Positions 8,118-16,328 of a DNA stretch of 56,943 bases are shown one piece after another (the stretch's first letter is position 1; each line of letters starts with the position of its first letter). The DNA lies in contig NZ_DASSES010000189.1 of NCBI RefSeq assembly GCF_035695185.1, positions 1 through 56,943 on the forward strand, read 5' to 3'. Source of the DNA: Frateuria_A sp035695185 (GTDB lineage: Bacteria; Pseudomonadota; Gammaproteobacteria; Xanthomonadales; Rhodanobacteraceae). The notes beneath the pieces were generated by a model that was not told where the DNA came from, did not search any database, and worked only from the letters and a program-made list of their open reading frames with translations. Position numbers and translations under genes: made by a program.

Positions 8118-8441
8118 ATGAAAGCGCAGAACCTGATCGCACTGGCCGCCGCCACGCTGATTACCGCGACGAGCCTCGCCACCCTGAACAGCCCCGTGCG
8201 CTTCGCGCCGGTTTCCGAGATCAACGGCGTCCGCGTGGTCAACCTGGCCCCGGTCGTGGTCAGGCCGAGCGCAAGCGACCTGCGCGCTGCCGCCCTGCTG
8301 GAAGGCTCGGACCTCACCAGCGCCACCCTGGCGCCGGCGCTGGGCACGCACGCCGAAGCGGGTGCCACCCTGCTCGGGGCGCAGCTGGCCATGCCCTACT
8401 ATTCGTTTGGCACCCCGCTCGCCCGTGCCAGCAAGGAATAA
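8118..8441 (+). CDS. Small exported protein, first gene of the GntR/ABC operon
   Basis: A 107-residue protein of unknown function. A hydrophobic N-terminus (MKAQNLIALAAATLITATS) suggests export or membrane attachment without a lipobox. The rest is alanine/valine/leucine-rich with no cysteines and no domain I recognise; the segment VRVVNLAPVVVRPSASDLR is the most structured-looking part. It has an excellent AAGGAG Shine-Dalgarno sequence seven bases before ATG, directly after the operator-controlled promoter, and is followed after 3 bp by the GntR gene. It is therefore likely the best-translated product of the operon. It may sense envelope state for, or be a substrate of, the ABC transporter; this is inference. 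Confidence 0.75.
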   Translation: MKAQNLIALAAATLITATSLATLNSPVRFAPVSEINGVRVVNLAPVVVRPSASDLRAAALLEGSDLTSATLAPALGTHAEAGATLLGAQLAMPYYSFGTPLARASKE

Positions 8442-8444
8442 CGT

Positions 8445-8819
8445 ATGACCATCACCTGGAACGACAGCGTCCCGATCTACCGCCAGCTCCGCGAACGCGT
8501 GGTGGCGATGATCCTGGATGGCGCCTTGAACGAAGGCGACCCGCTGCCGTCGGTGCGCCAGGTGGCGGCGGATTTCCAGATCAATCCGCTGACCGTGTCC
8601 AAGGCGTATCAGGAGCTGGTCGACGATCAACTGGTCGAGAAAAGGAGAGGACTGGGCATGTTCGTCACTGATGGGGCCCGCGAGGCCTTGCTGAAATCCG
8701 AGCGCGAGCGCTTCCTGCGCGAGGAATGGCCGGCCCTGTTTGCGCGCCTCCAGCGCCTGGGGCTCGATCTCAAAACGCTGATGCGCGAAGCGCCGGCCAC
8801 CACGGAACCCAAGCCATGA
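8445..8819 (+). CDS. GntR-family transcriptional regulator, YtrA subfamily
   Basis: A 124-residue repressor with an N-terminal GntR winged helix (DSVPIYRQLRERVV to about FVTDGA, residues 7-78). It has the DPLPSVRQVAADFQINPLTV recognition region and a short C-terminal helical tail typical of the YtrA subfamily, which lacks a large effector domain. These regulators control linked ABC transporters, often responding to cell-wall-active compounds. Its stop overlaps the ATPase start as ATGA. The palindrome at 8064-8087 is its probable binding site. Confidence 0.93.
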   Translation: MTITWNDSVPIYRQLRERVVAMILDGALNEGDPLPSVRQVAADFQINPLTVSKAYQELVDDQLVEKRRGLGMFVTDGAREALLKSERERFLREEWPALFARLQRLGLDLKTLMREAPATTEPKP

Positions 8820-9673
8820 GCGCCATCGTTACCGCGCGAAACCTGAGCAAGCGCTACAAGAACGCGACAGCGCTGGACGCCGTGAACTTCGAGATCCAGT
8901 CCGGCCGCATCGTGGGGCTGATCGGCCCCAACGGGGCGGGCAAGACCACCGCGCTGAAGGCCATCCTCGGCCTCACGCCCTTCGATGGCGAGCTGTCGGT
9001 GCTGGGCTACGACCCGCGTACCCAGCGCGGCAAGCTGATGGAACAGGTCTGCTTCATCGCCGACGTGGCGGTGCTGCCGCGATGGATCCGCGTGCGCGAG
9101 GCGGTCGACTTCGTCGCCCACGTGCACCCGCGCTTCGACCGCGCCAAGTGCGAAGCCTTCCTCAAGCGCACCAAGCTCACCCCGGACCAGCGCGTGCGGC
9201 AGATGTCCAAGGGCATGATCGTGCAGCTGCACCTGGCCCTGGTGATGGCCATCGACGCCCGCCTGCTGGTGCTGGACGAGCCCACGCTGGGCCTGGACAT
9301 CCTCTATCGCAAGCAGTTCTACCAGAGCCTGCTGGAGGACTACTTCGACGAGAACAAGACCATCATCGTCACCACCCACCAGGTGGAAGAGATCGAGCAC
9401 ATCCTCACCGACCTCATGTTCATCCGCGACGGCAAGATCGTGCTGGATACCGACATGGAGGCCGTCGGCGACCGCTTCGCCGAAGTGATGGTCAATGCCG
9501 ACAAGGCCGCCGCCGCCCGCGCGCTCCACCCGCTGGACGAGCGCCAGGTGTTCGGCAAGAGCATTTTCCTGTTCGACGGCGCCGACCGCGCGACGCTCGA
9601 GAGCCTGGGCGAAACCCGCCGGCCCTCCGTCAGCGATCTGTTCGTCGCCACCATGAAGGGGACCTACGCATGA
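8816..9673 (+). CDS. ABC transporter ATP-binding protein
   Basis: A 285-residue ATPase with Walker A GPNGAGKTT, a signature variant MSKGM in place of LSGGQ, Walker B LLVLDEPTLGLD and a switch histidine in TTHQVEEIE. The divergent signature is common in the YtrB/BcrA-like group linked to YtrA regulators. The ATG at 8816 overlaps the GntR stop (ATGA); the open frame continues upstream inside gntR but has no family similarity there. With the permease that follows it should form a two-component exporter at the inner membrane. Confidence 0.93.
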   Translation: MSAIVTARNLSKRYKNATALDAVNFEIQSGRIVGLIGPNGAGKTTALKAILGLTPFDGELSVLGYDPRTQRGKLMEQVCFIADVAVLPRWIRVREAVDFVAHVHPRFDRAKCEAFLKRTKLTPDQRVRQMSKGMIVQLHLALVMAIDARLLVLDEPTLGLDILYRKQFYQSLLEDYFDENKTIIVTTHQVEEIEHILTDLMFIRDGKIVLDTDMEAVGDRFAEVMVNADKAAAARALHPLDERQVFGKSIFLFDGADRATLESLGETRRPSVSDLFVATMKGTYA

Positions 9674-10638
9674 AATCGCTGGCCGGAAAAGACATGTACT
9701 GGCTCGTCAAGCGCGAGTTCTGGGAACACCGCGGCGGCTTCCTGTGGGCACCGCTGGTCACCGGCGGCATCTTCCTGCTGCTGAACCTGATGGGCATCAT
9801 CACCGCCGAGGTGATCGGCGCCCGCCACGGCATCACCATCGGCGCCAGCGGCAACCTGCAGCGGGTCATCTCGCAGATGGATGCCGGCGACATGAGCCAG
9901 GTCGGGCTGGCGCTGGACGTCGCCATGTATTCCTCGATGGCGCTGATCTTCGTCGTGCTCGGCTTCGTGGTGTTCTTCTACTGCCTCGGGGCGATCTACG
10001 ACGAGCGGCGCGATCGCAGCATCCTGTTCTGGAAGTCGTTGCCGCTGTCCGACTCGGAGACCGTGCTGTCCAAGGTCGTCAGCGCCACCCTCGTGGCCCC
10101 GGTGATCGCGACGCTGGCCGGCATTGCCGCGGGCATCCTGCAGTTGCTCATGGTCGCGGTCACGCTGTCCTTCCACGGCATCAACGTGTGGCAGTTGCTC
10201 ATGCTGGCCCATCCGGCGCGCGTGACGCTCAACATGCTCGGCCACATCCCGCTCTACCTGCTGTGGGCGCTGCCCTCGGTCGGCTGGCTGCTGGCGTGCT
10301 CGGCCTGGGCCCGCACCAAGCCGTTCCTGTGGGCCATCGCCCTGCCCGTCGCCACCGGCCTGCTGGTCACCTGGTTCGGCATCATGGGCCTTTTCAACCT
10401 GTCCGCCGGCTGGTTCTGGCAGAACGTCGTGGCCCGTGCCCTGTTCAGCGCATTCCCGGGTGCCAGCCTGGTCGCCGACGACGACTTCATCCACACCGGG
10501 AACAACAACCTCGACTTCATGAACCTCGGCAACGCGTATCGCCTGCTCGGCTCGGTCAATCTCTGGGTCGGCGTGGTGGTCGGCGCGGCACTCATCGCGG
10601 CGGCGATCTGGTTCCGTCGCTGGCGCGACGAAGGTTGA
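9670..10638 (+). CDS. ABC transporter permease
   Basis: A 322-residue integral membrane protein starting MKSLAGKDMYWLVKREFWEH at an ATG that overlaps the ATPase stop by 4 bp. It shows about six hydrophobic segments: near residues 20-45, 85-110, 135-165, 185-215, 225-255 and 295-315. A long extracytoplasmic loop follows the first. It fits the ABC-2/YtrC-like permeases that pair with the preceding ATPase. Substrate unknown; the regulator type suggests antimicrobial peptide or cell-wall-antibiotic stress rather than nutrient uptake. Confidence 0.87.
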   Translation: MKSLAGKDMYWLVKREFWEHRGGFLWAPLVTGGIFLLLNLMGIITAEVIGARHGITIGASGNLQRVISQMDAGDMSQVGLALDVAMYSSMALIFVVLGFVVFFYCLGAIYDERRDRSILFWKSLPLSDSETVLSKVVSATLVAPVIATLAGIAAGILQLLMVAVTLSFHGINVWQLLMLAHPARVTLNMLGHIPLYLLWALPSVGWLLACSAWARTKPFLWAIALPVATGLLVTWFGIMGLFNLSAGWFWQNVVARALFSAFPGASLVADDDFIHTGNNNLDFMNLGNAYRLLGSVNLWVGVVVGAALIAAAIWFRRWRDEG

Positions 10639-10658
10639 CCCGCTCCGGAGATCCCAGG

Positions 10659-11198
10659 ATGCCCACACGCAACCCGATCGTCTTCCTTGCATTCGCCGCC
10701 GGCCTGCTGCTGGCCGGCTGCAGCAACGGCTCCTTCAGCTCGACCACGATCGCCGACGGCGGCATCGTGGTGCGGGGCGACAAGGTCACCCTGTTTGGTA
10801 AAGGTGGCAGCGAGGGCGTCCTCGATGGCACCGGGCGCCTGGTGGTCGACGGCCGTGACGTGACGGTCGATGCCACGCAGCGGCAACTGCTGCAGCGGTA
10901 CTACCAGAGCGCCCAGGCGGTCCGCGAGCACGGCATGGCCACGGGCAAGGCGGGCGTGGCGGTCGCCGTGCAGTCGCTGAAGAAGGCCGCCGCGCACGTG
11001 GCCGGCGGCGACGACGGGAAGGCCGACACCGGGCTCGACGCGGCCACGAAACGCGTGCACCAGGAGGCGTCGCGGATCTGCCAGGACATCAGTGAGATCC
11101 GGATCGCCCAGGATCGCCTCGCCACTTCGCTGCCGGCGTTCAAGCCGTTTGCCGGCATCGTCGACCACGACGGCTCCGACTGTCCGAAGGGTTCCTGA
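10659..11198 (+). CDS. Lipoprotein resembling DUF2884/YggN, last gene of the GntR/ABC operon
   Basis: A 179-residue predicted lipoprotein with a lipobox LLLAGC (Cys21). The segment from about residue 30 (IADGGIVVRGDKVTL, then GTGRLVVDGRDVTVD and QRQLLQRYYQSAQAV) resembles DUF2884/YggN-like periplasmic proteins. The second half is helical and ends with a cysteine pair that could form a disulfide. It starts 20 bp after the permease gene with CGGAG and AGGA Shine-Dalgarno candidates, so it probably belongs to the same transcript. A role as a periplasmic partner of the transporter is inferred only from position. Confidence 0.7.
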   Translation: MPTRNPIVFLAFAAGLLLAGCSNGSFSSTTIADGGIVVRGDKVTLFGKGGSEGVLDGTGRLVVDGRDVTVDATQRQLLQRYYQSAQAVREHGMATGKAGVAVAVQSLKKAAAHVAGGDDGKADTGLDAATKRVHQEASRICQDISEIRIAQDRLATSLPAFKPFAGIVDHDGSDCPKGS

Positions 11199-11240
11199 AA
11201 ACGACGGCATTTGCCGCGCACGCCACAGGGAGGGGAAAAG

Positions 11241-11948
11241 ATGAACAGGATCGCCAGGGCCGCCGGCCTGCTGTACCTGGTGGTGATCGTGACGGGCTTC
11301 TTCGGCCTGGCCTACGTGCCTTCACAGTTGATCGTGCACGGCGACGCGGCGGCCACGGTCCTCCGCCTCGCCCAGTCGCAGACGCTGTTCCGGCTCGGCA
11401 TCATCGCGGACCTTGCGTGCAACACGGCGTTCCTGCTGCTGCCCCTGGCGCTGTACCGGTTGCTTGCACCCACCGGCCGGACGGCCGCCCTGCTCATGGT
11501 GGCGTTGGCTGCCGCCGGCGTACCGGTGGCCTTCGCCAACACCCTGCATCGCGTGAACGTGCTTTCGCTGCTCGGTCATGCCGACTACCTCGCGGCCTTC
11601 ACGGCCGACCAGTTGCACGCCCAGGTCATGCTTCAGCTGGAGGCGTACCGCCAGGGGCTGCTGGTGCTGGGAGTTTTCTGGGGCGCCTGGCTGCTGCCGT
11701 TGGGCTATCTCGTATTCAAGAGCGGGTTTCTGCCCCGGCCGCTGGGCGTGCTGCTGGTGCTGGGCGGCCTGGGCTACCTGGCCGATGTCCCCGCCAGCCT
11801 GCTGCTGCCCTCGTACGGCGCGTCCGCGGTGGCGGACTACGCCACCTTGCCGGCATCCCTGGGCGAGATCGGCACCTGCCTGTGGCTGCTGGTGATGGGT
11901 GCCCGCTTACCCGCTGCGCCCGGGCGGCAACGACCTGAGATTGCGTGA
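11241..11948 (+). CDS. DUF4386 family membrane protein
   Basis: A 235-residue protein with about six or seven hydrophobic helices. It begins MNRIARAAGLLYLVVIVTGFFG, the typical opening of DUF4386 proteins, and has the characteristic loops LHRVNVLSLLG and WGAWLLPLGYLVFKSGFLP. The molecular function of the family is unknown. The ATG at 11241 has AGGGAGGGG upstream. It lies 42 bp after the operon lipoprotein and 9 bp before the next membrane protein, so it may extend the ABC operon or form its own pair. Confidence 0.85.
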   Translation: MNRIARAAGLLYLVVIVTGFFGLAYVPSQLIVHGDAAATVLRLAQSQTLFRLGIIADLACNTAFLLLPLALYRLLAPTGRTAALLMVALAAAGVPVAFANTLHRVNVLSLLGHADYLAAFTADQLHAQVMLQLEAYRQGLLVLGVFWGAWLLPLGYLVFKSGFLPRPLGVLLVLGGLGYLADVPASLLLPSYGASAVADYATLPASLGEIGTCLWLLVMGARLPAAPGRQRPEIA

Positions 11949-11957
11949 GGAGGAAGC

Positions 11958-12377
11958 ATGGCCGCGACACCGCTGGAAGACGCCGGGATCCCGGTCAGGC
12001 TGAAGCTGTCGGCGCTGTGGACGAGCGTCATGTTCTGCTACCTGTACGGCGACTATTTCGGCCTGTACCAACCGGGCAAGCTGCAGGGCATGCTGGATGG
12101 ACGCATGGACCCGCTGGGGCCGACCACCCAGGCGGTCCTGGTCGGGACTTCGCTGCTGATGGCGGTCCCGGGACTCATGGTGTTCCTGTCGCTGGTGCTG
12201 GCTCCCGCGTGGTGCCGCTGGGCCAACATCCTCCTGGGTCTGTCCTACACCCTGATCATGGCGGTTTCCATGCCGGGCGCCTGGTGGTTCTACCTCGCCC
12301 TGGGCGTGATCGAGATGCTGCTGACACTGGCCATCGTCGGGTACGCATGGCGCTGGCCCCGTCGGGGAGTGCCCTGA
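11958..12377 (+). CDS. Small membrane protein, DUF6326-like
   Basis: A 139-residue protein with four predicted membrane helices: about residues 17-37, 58-80, 85-108 and 113-131. The opening LKLSALWTSVMFCYLYGDYF followed by GLYQPGKLQGML matches the DUF6326 family as I recall it. Function unknown. The start is the ATG at 11958 with a TGAGGAGG Shine-Dalgarno sequence overlapping the end of the DUF4386 gene, so the two are likely co-translated. Confidence 0.8.
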   Translation: MAATPLEDAGIPVRLKLSALWTSVMFCYLYGDYFGLYQPGKLQGMLDGRMDPLGPTTQAVLVGTSLLMAVPGLMVFLSLVLAPAWCRWANILLGLSYTLIMAVSMPGAWWFYLALGVIEMLLTLAIVGYAWRWPRRGVP

Positions 12378-12446
12378 TCAGGGCGCCCCGCATCGATGTC
12401 CGAAAACGGCGAGTCCAGCGACCGGTGCGGTGCTAGCCTGCCGCGC

Positions 12447-13949
12447 ATGTCCCCGCCACAAGCCACCCTCCCCGATCACCGCGTCTGCGAGCAGGCACGC
12501 CTGAGCCGTGACGCCCGCTTCGACGGGCTGTTCTTCACCGCTGTCACCAGCACGCGCATCTACTGCCGGCCGGTGTGCCCGGCACCGCCACCCAAACCCT
12601 CGAACGTGCGCTACTTCGCCAACGCGGCCGCGGCCGAGGCCGCCGGTTTCCGCCCGTGCCTGCGCTGCCGGCCCGAACTCGCCCCCGGCAACGCGGCCTG
12701 GCATCGCGGTGAGCACGTCGTGGCGCGTGCGTTGAAGCTGATCGACGCCGGCGCGCTGGCCGAGGACTCGCTCGACGGCCTGGCGATGCGTGTCGGTGTC
12801 GGCGCCCGACAACTGCGGCGCCTGTTCGTCGAGCACCTGGGCGCGCCGCCGCTCAGCGTGCATACCACGCGACGCCTGCTGTTCGCCAAGCAGTTGCTGA
12901 CCGAGACGGCCCTGCCGGTGACCGAGGTCGCGCTGGCCGCCGGCTTCGGCAGCCTGCGCCGCTTCAACGCCGCTTTCGCGCAGGCCAATCGGATCGCGCC
13001 GCGCGAGCTGCGCCGCCAGCCGCGCGGCCCGGCGACCGGCGATGCGCTGGTGCTGCGGCTGGGATACCGGCCGCCCTACGATTTCGAGGGCGTACTGGAC
13101 TTCCTGCGCACGCGCGCCCTGCCCGGCATCGAACACGTCGGCCCGCGCGATTATGCGCGCGTGTTCGGCCCGGTCGACGCGCCCGGCTGGTTGCGCCTGT
13201 CGGCGTGGCCGGGCGACGAGCACGCCCTGAAACTGGAGCTGCACTGCCCGCAACCGGCCCGGATGCTGCCGGTGGTGACGCGTCTACGGCGGATGTTCGA
13301 CCTTGATGCCGAGCCGGGCGCGATCGCCGCCACACTGGGTGCCGGGGGCATCCTCGCGCCGCTGCTTCGCCGGCGCCCGGGACTGCGCCTGCCCGGTGGG
13401 TGGGACGGCTTCGAGATCGCCGTGCGTGCCGTGCTCGGGCAGCAGGTCAGCGTGGCCGCGGCACGCACGCTGGCGGCCCGTATCGTCGAGCGCTGGGGCG
13501 AGCCGCTGACGGCGCCAGGGCCGCCTGGCCTGGGGCGGCTGTTTCCCACGCCGGAGCGGCTGGTCGATGCCGACCTGCGCCAGATCGGGGTAATCGGCGC
13601 GCGCGCCGACACGATCCGCGGCATCGCGCGGGCCCTGCTCGACGGGCGCGTGGACTTCCGCGCCGAGCAGCCGCTGGAGCAATTCGTGACGCGTTGGACG
13701 GCCCTGCCGGGCATCGGCGAGTGGACCGCCCACTACATGGCGATGCGCGGGTTGAGCCATCCGGACGCATTCCCCGCGGCCGACCTGATCCTGCGCCGTG
13801 CCGCCGCCGGTGGCGGTGGCGGTGGCGAGTTGAGCACCCGCGCCCTTTCGGCCCTCGCCGAATCGTGGCGCCCCTGGCGAGCCTACGCCGTGATGCATCT
13901 CTGGCGCAGCGTGGCCGACCAGGCCCAGCCAAAGGCAAAACGCGCATGA
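12447..13949 (+). CDS. Ada-AlkA fusion: methyl-responsive activator and 3-methyladenine DNA glycosylase
   Basis: A 500-residue protein. Residues 10-75 are an Ada zinc domain with Cys40, Cys44, Cys71 and Cys74 (YCRPVC and PCLRC). Residues about 90-190 are an AraC-type helix-turn-helix pair. About 200-310 match the AlkA N-terminal domain, and about 315-490 the HhH-GPD glycosylase. LPGIGEWTAHYMAMRG is the hairpin, and the Asp in FPAADLILRR is at the catalytic position. Cys40 would accept methyl groups from phosphotriesters and switch on transcription, while the C-terminal part excises alkylated bases. The O6-methylguanine transferase domain of classical Ada is absent and instead encoded separately downstream. 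Confidence 0.92.
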   Translation: MSPPQATLPDHRVCEQARLSRDARFDGLFFTAVTSTRIYCRPVCPAPPPKPSNVRYFANAAAAEAAGFRPCLRCRPELAPGNAAWHRGEHVVARALKLIDAGALAEDSLDGLAMRVGVGARQLRRLFVEHLGAPPLSVHTTRRLLFAKQLLTETALPVTEVALAAGFGSLRRFNAAFAQANRIAPRELRRQPRGPATGDALVLRLGYRPPYDFEGVLDFLRTRALPGIEHVGPRDYARVFGPVDAPGWLRLSAWPGDEHALKLELHCPQPARMLPVVTRLRRMFDLDAEPGAIAATLGAGGILAPLLRRRPGLRLPGGWDGFEIAVRAVLGQQVSVAAARTLAARIVERWGEPLTAPGPPGLGRLFPTPERLVDADLRQIGVIGARADTIRGIARALLDGRVDFRAEQPLEQFVTRWTALPGIGEWTAHYMAMRGLSHPDAFPAADLILRRAAAGGGGGGELSTRALSALAESWRPWRAYAVMHLWRSVADQAQPKAKRA

Positions 13950-14032
13950 ATCCACAGGCCGCGATCGACCAAGGGCAGGCGACGCGCCGCGCCGGCGGTA
14001 TCGTCGACCCTCGCGGCGGACGACGGCGATGA
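13946..14032 (+). CDS. Candidate 28-codon bridging mini-ORF between ada-alkA and ogt
   Basis: An ATG at 13946 overlaps the ada-alkA stop as ATGA. Its own TGA at 14030-14032 overlaps the ogt start, again as ATGA. The reading frame encodes 28 mostly polar and arginine-rich residues ending RGGRRR. There is no strong Shine-Dalgarno sequence, so it would depend on termination-reinitiation. It could carry ribosomes across the 79-bp gap to ogt, or be coincidental in GC-rich DNA. No homology is recognised. Confidence 0.3.
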   Translation: MNPQAAIDQGQATRRAGGIVDPRGGRRR

Positions 14033-14538
14033 GCCCCGTCTGGTATGACAACCTGCCCACGCCCATCGGCCGGTTGCGCCTGGTCGCCGACGAGCACGGC
14101 CTGCGAGAAATCTGGTTCGAGACCGGGCGCCACCGGCGCGAGCCGGCGGCCTCCTGGGTGCATGCGCCGCCGGCGCTGGCCTTCGCCCGCGTGCAGCTGG
14201 AGGAGTACTTCGCCGGCACGCGGCAGGTATTCGAGCTACCGCTGCATCCGCGCGGCACGCCATTCCAGTTGGCGGTCTGGCGGGAGCTGGCGCGGATCCC
14301 CTACGGCGCGACCGTCAGTTACGGCGAGCTGGCGCGACGCATCGGCCAGCCCACGGCGGTGCGTGCAGTGGGCGCGGCGAACGGGCGCAATCCGCTGCCG
14401 ATCGTGCTTCCCTGCCATCGCGTGATCGGTGCGAACGGGAGCCTCACCGGCTTCGGCGGCGGCCTGCCGACGAAGCGGTTCCTGCTGGCAATGGAAGAAA
14501 ACGTGGCGCGCGGCGACCTCTTCGGCCTGCCGACCTGA
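14029..14538 (+). CDS. ogt: Methylated-DNA--protein-cysteine S-methyltransferase
   Basis: A 169-residue O6-alkylguanine-DNA alkyltransferase. The acceptor motif IVLPCHRVI has its reactive cysteine at residue 129. It is preceded by the helix-turn-helix and arginine finger region (SYGELARRIG, VRAVGAANGRNP) and followed by TGFGGGLPTKRFLL. It removes O6-methyl from guanine in a suicide reaction. Lying directly after an Ada-AlkA fusion lacking this domain, it restores the full adaptive-response repertoire in one transcript. Confidence 0.95.
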   Translation: MSPVWYDNLPTPIGRLRLVADEHGLREIWFETGRHRREPAASWVHAPPALAFARVQLEEYFAGTRQVFELPLHPRGTPFQLAVWRELARIPYGATVSYGELARRIGQPTAVRAVGAANGRNPLPIVLPCHRVIGANGSLTGFGGGLPTKRFLLAMEENVARGDLFGLPT

Positions 14539-14609
14539 CGGGCGTTCGCGCTACCCACCGGGCACGTGGCCGGACCCGACTCCGCGACGACCGCCACCGC
14601 GCCCCCGTC

Positions 14610-15029
14610 TTACTCGCCGCTGCGCGAGGATGAAGGCGCCTGGTCCGAGTGCACCACCGGCGGGGCGACCGCGCTCTGGTAGCGATCGAGCAGATCCTGC
14701 TGGCGTGCGCGGTAGAGCTCGCGCTGGGCCTGGTCGGCCTGGTCCAGCCGCGCGGCGTGGGTGGCATCGGCCGCGTACGGGCGCCGCGTGGCATCCACCC
14801 GGGATTGCCGCAGTTGCTCCTCCACCTGGTTCTTCTGCAACTGGTCACGCACCTGCTGCTCGCGCACGGTCTGCTGGAAGCGCGCGTTCGATGGTGGCTG
14901 CACGATGATCACGGGACGCGCAGGTGGCGGTGGCGATGGTTGCGATTGCCAGCCCCATGCCATCGCCGGCAGTGCCAGCGCGCCGGCGACGGGCCACAGG
15001 CGAAGGAAGGTCCGGGTTTCGAACGACAT
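14610..15029 (-). CDS. Predicted periplasmic glutamine/arginine-rich helical protein
   Basis: A 139-residue hypothetical protein. The N-terminus MSFETRTFLRLWPVAGALAL looks like a signal peptide ending near AMAWG (about residue 26). A proline-rich linker (SPPPPARPVI) and a long charged helix follow, with heptad-like EQQ, RDQLQKNQVEEQLRQ and AQRELYRARQQDLLDRY segments. The frame is open further upstream, but the ATG at 15029 places the signal peptide at the start. It is divergent from the phosphodiesterase-like gene across 46 bp. No domain recognised; a coiled-coil envelope protein is likely. Confidence 0.65.
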   Translation of the reverse strand: MSFETRTFLRLWPVAGALALPAMAWGWQSQPSPPPPARPVIIVQPPSNARFQQTVREQQVRDQLQKNQVEEQLRQSRVDATRRPYAADATHAARLDQADQAQRELYRARQQDLLDRYQSAVAPPVVHSDQAPSSSRSGE

Positions 15030-15075
15030 GGCGCGGTGCGATGATGGGGAGTTGATCCATCGTACGAGCACGCCT

Positions 15076-16320
15076 ATGAAAAACCTGTTTCGCCTGTTGT
15101 GTTGCCTGGTGCTTGCATTCAGCGCCGGTTGCGCCACGACGCCGCCAGTCCCGGCCGACAAGCCGGCGCCCCTGCTGCTGGTTTCCATCGACGGTTACCG
15201 CGCCGACTACCTCGATCGCGGCCTGACCCCGACCGTCGCGATGCTCGCGCGCGATGGCGTGCACTCGGCGATGCAGCCGTCCTTCCCCTCGCTGACCTTC
15301 CCCAACCACTACACCATCGTCACCGGGCTGCGCCCCGACCACCATGGCATCGTCAACAACACCATGTACGACGCACAGCTGGGCAAGTTCTCGCTGGGCA
15401 ACCGCAAGGCGGTGAGCGATGGGCGCTGGTGGGCCGAGGGCACGCCCTTGTGGGAAACCGCCGACCGCCATGGCCTGCACACGGCGACGATGTTCTGGCC
15501 CGGGTCCGAGGCGGACATCCATGGCCATCACCCCGATCACTGGAAGACCTACGACGGCACCGTGACGCCGGTCCAGCGCGTCGACCAGGTGCTGGCCTGG
15601 CTGGACCTGCCGCCGGCCCGGCGGCCGGACTTCCTCACCCTCTACTTCGATGGGGTCGACCACGCCGGGCACTACCACGGCCCCGACTCGCCGCAGGTGA
15701 ACCAGGCTTTGCGCGAGACCGACGAGGCGCTGGCGCGGCTGGTCCAGGGCCTGAAGGCGCGCGGCCTGTTCGATCGCATCAACATCATTGTGCTGGCCGA
15801 CCACGGCATGGCTTCCACCCCGCTGGACCATAGCGTGCTGATCGAGCGCCAGCTGGACCTGGACGACGTGCAGGTGGTGAGCCTGGGCGTGCTCGCCGGC
15901 TTCAATCCCAGGCCCGGGCACGACTTCGCGGCCATCGAGGCCCGGCTGGAGCGCCCGCACCCGCACATGCAGTGCTGGGACAAGTCCCGCGTGCCGGCAC
16001 GCCTGGCCTACGGCCACAATCCGCGCGTGCCGCAACTGCTGTGCCTGGCCGACGTCGGCTGGCGCATCACCACGGCCGACTGGCTGGCCTCGCACAAGGA
16101 TCACATCAGCGTCGGGGAGCACGGCTATGACAACGCCGCCCCCCAGATGCGGGCGCTGTTCGTGGCGCACGGGCCGGCGTTCCGCGACGGTGTGGCGGCG
16201 CCGCCGTTCCCCAACGTGGACGTGTATCCGTTGATGGTGCACCTGCTTGGCCTGCCGCCGCAGCCGAGCGACGGCGATTACCAGGCGGTCGAGGGCATGC
16301 TGGTACCGGCGGCGCGGTAG
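15076..16320 (+). CDS. Lipoprotein nucleotide pyrophosphatase/phosphodiesterase (alkaline phosphatase superfamily)
   Basis: A 414-residue protein with a lipobox FSAGC (Cys19). Its catalytic domain is of the ectonucleotide pyrophosphatase/phosphodiesterase family. Metal ligands and nucleophile are visible: Asp39 in SIDGYRADY, Thr74 in SFPSLTFPNHYT, then DGVDHAGHYHGPDSP, LADHGM and EHGYDN. These enzymes cleave phosphodiester or pyrophosphate bonds of nucleotides or lipids with two zinc ions outside the cytoplasm. The ATG at 15076 opens directly on the lipoprotein signal. Substrate unknown. Confidence 0.9.
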   Translation: MKNLFRLLCCLVLAFSAGCATTPPVPADKPAPLLLVSIDGYRADYLDRGLTPTVAMLARDGVHSAMQPSFPSLTFPNHYTIVTGLRPDHHGIVNNTMYDAQLGKFSLGNRKAVSDGRWWAEGTPLWETADRHGLHTATMFWPGSEADIHGHHPDHWKTYDGTVTPVQRVDQVLAWLDLPPARRPDFLTLYFDGVDHAGHYHGPDSPQVNQALRETDEALARLVQGLKARGLFDRINIIVLADHGMASTPLDHSVLIERQLDLDDVQVVSLGVLAGFNPRPGHDFAAIEARLERPHPHMQCWDKSRVPARLAYGHNPRVPQLLCLADVGWRITTADWLASHKDHISVGEHGYDNAAPQMRALFVAHGPAFRDGVAAPPFPNVDVYPLMVHLLGLPPQPSDGDYQAVEGMLVPAAR

Positions 16321-16328
16321 CAGCGCTT

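Noticed and set aside
8816..9673. Defective ABC ATPase because LSGGQ is replaced by MSKGM
   Set aside because: Walker A, Walker B and the switch histidine are intact, and relaxed signature motifs are usual in YtrB/BcrA-like ATPases.
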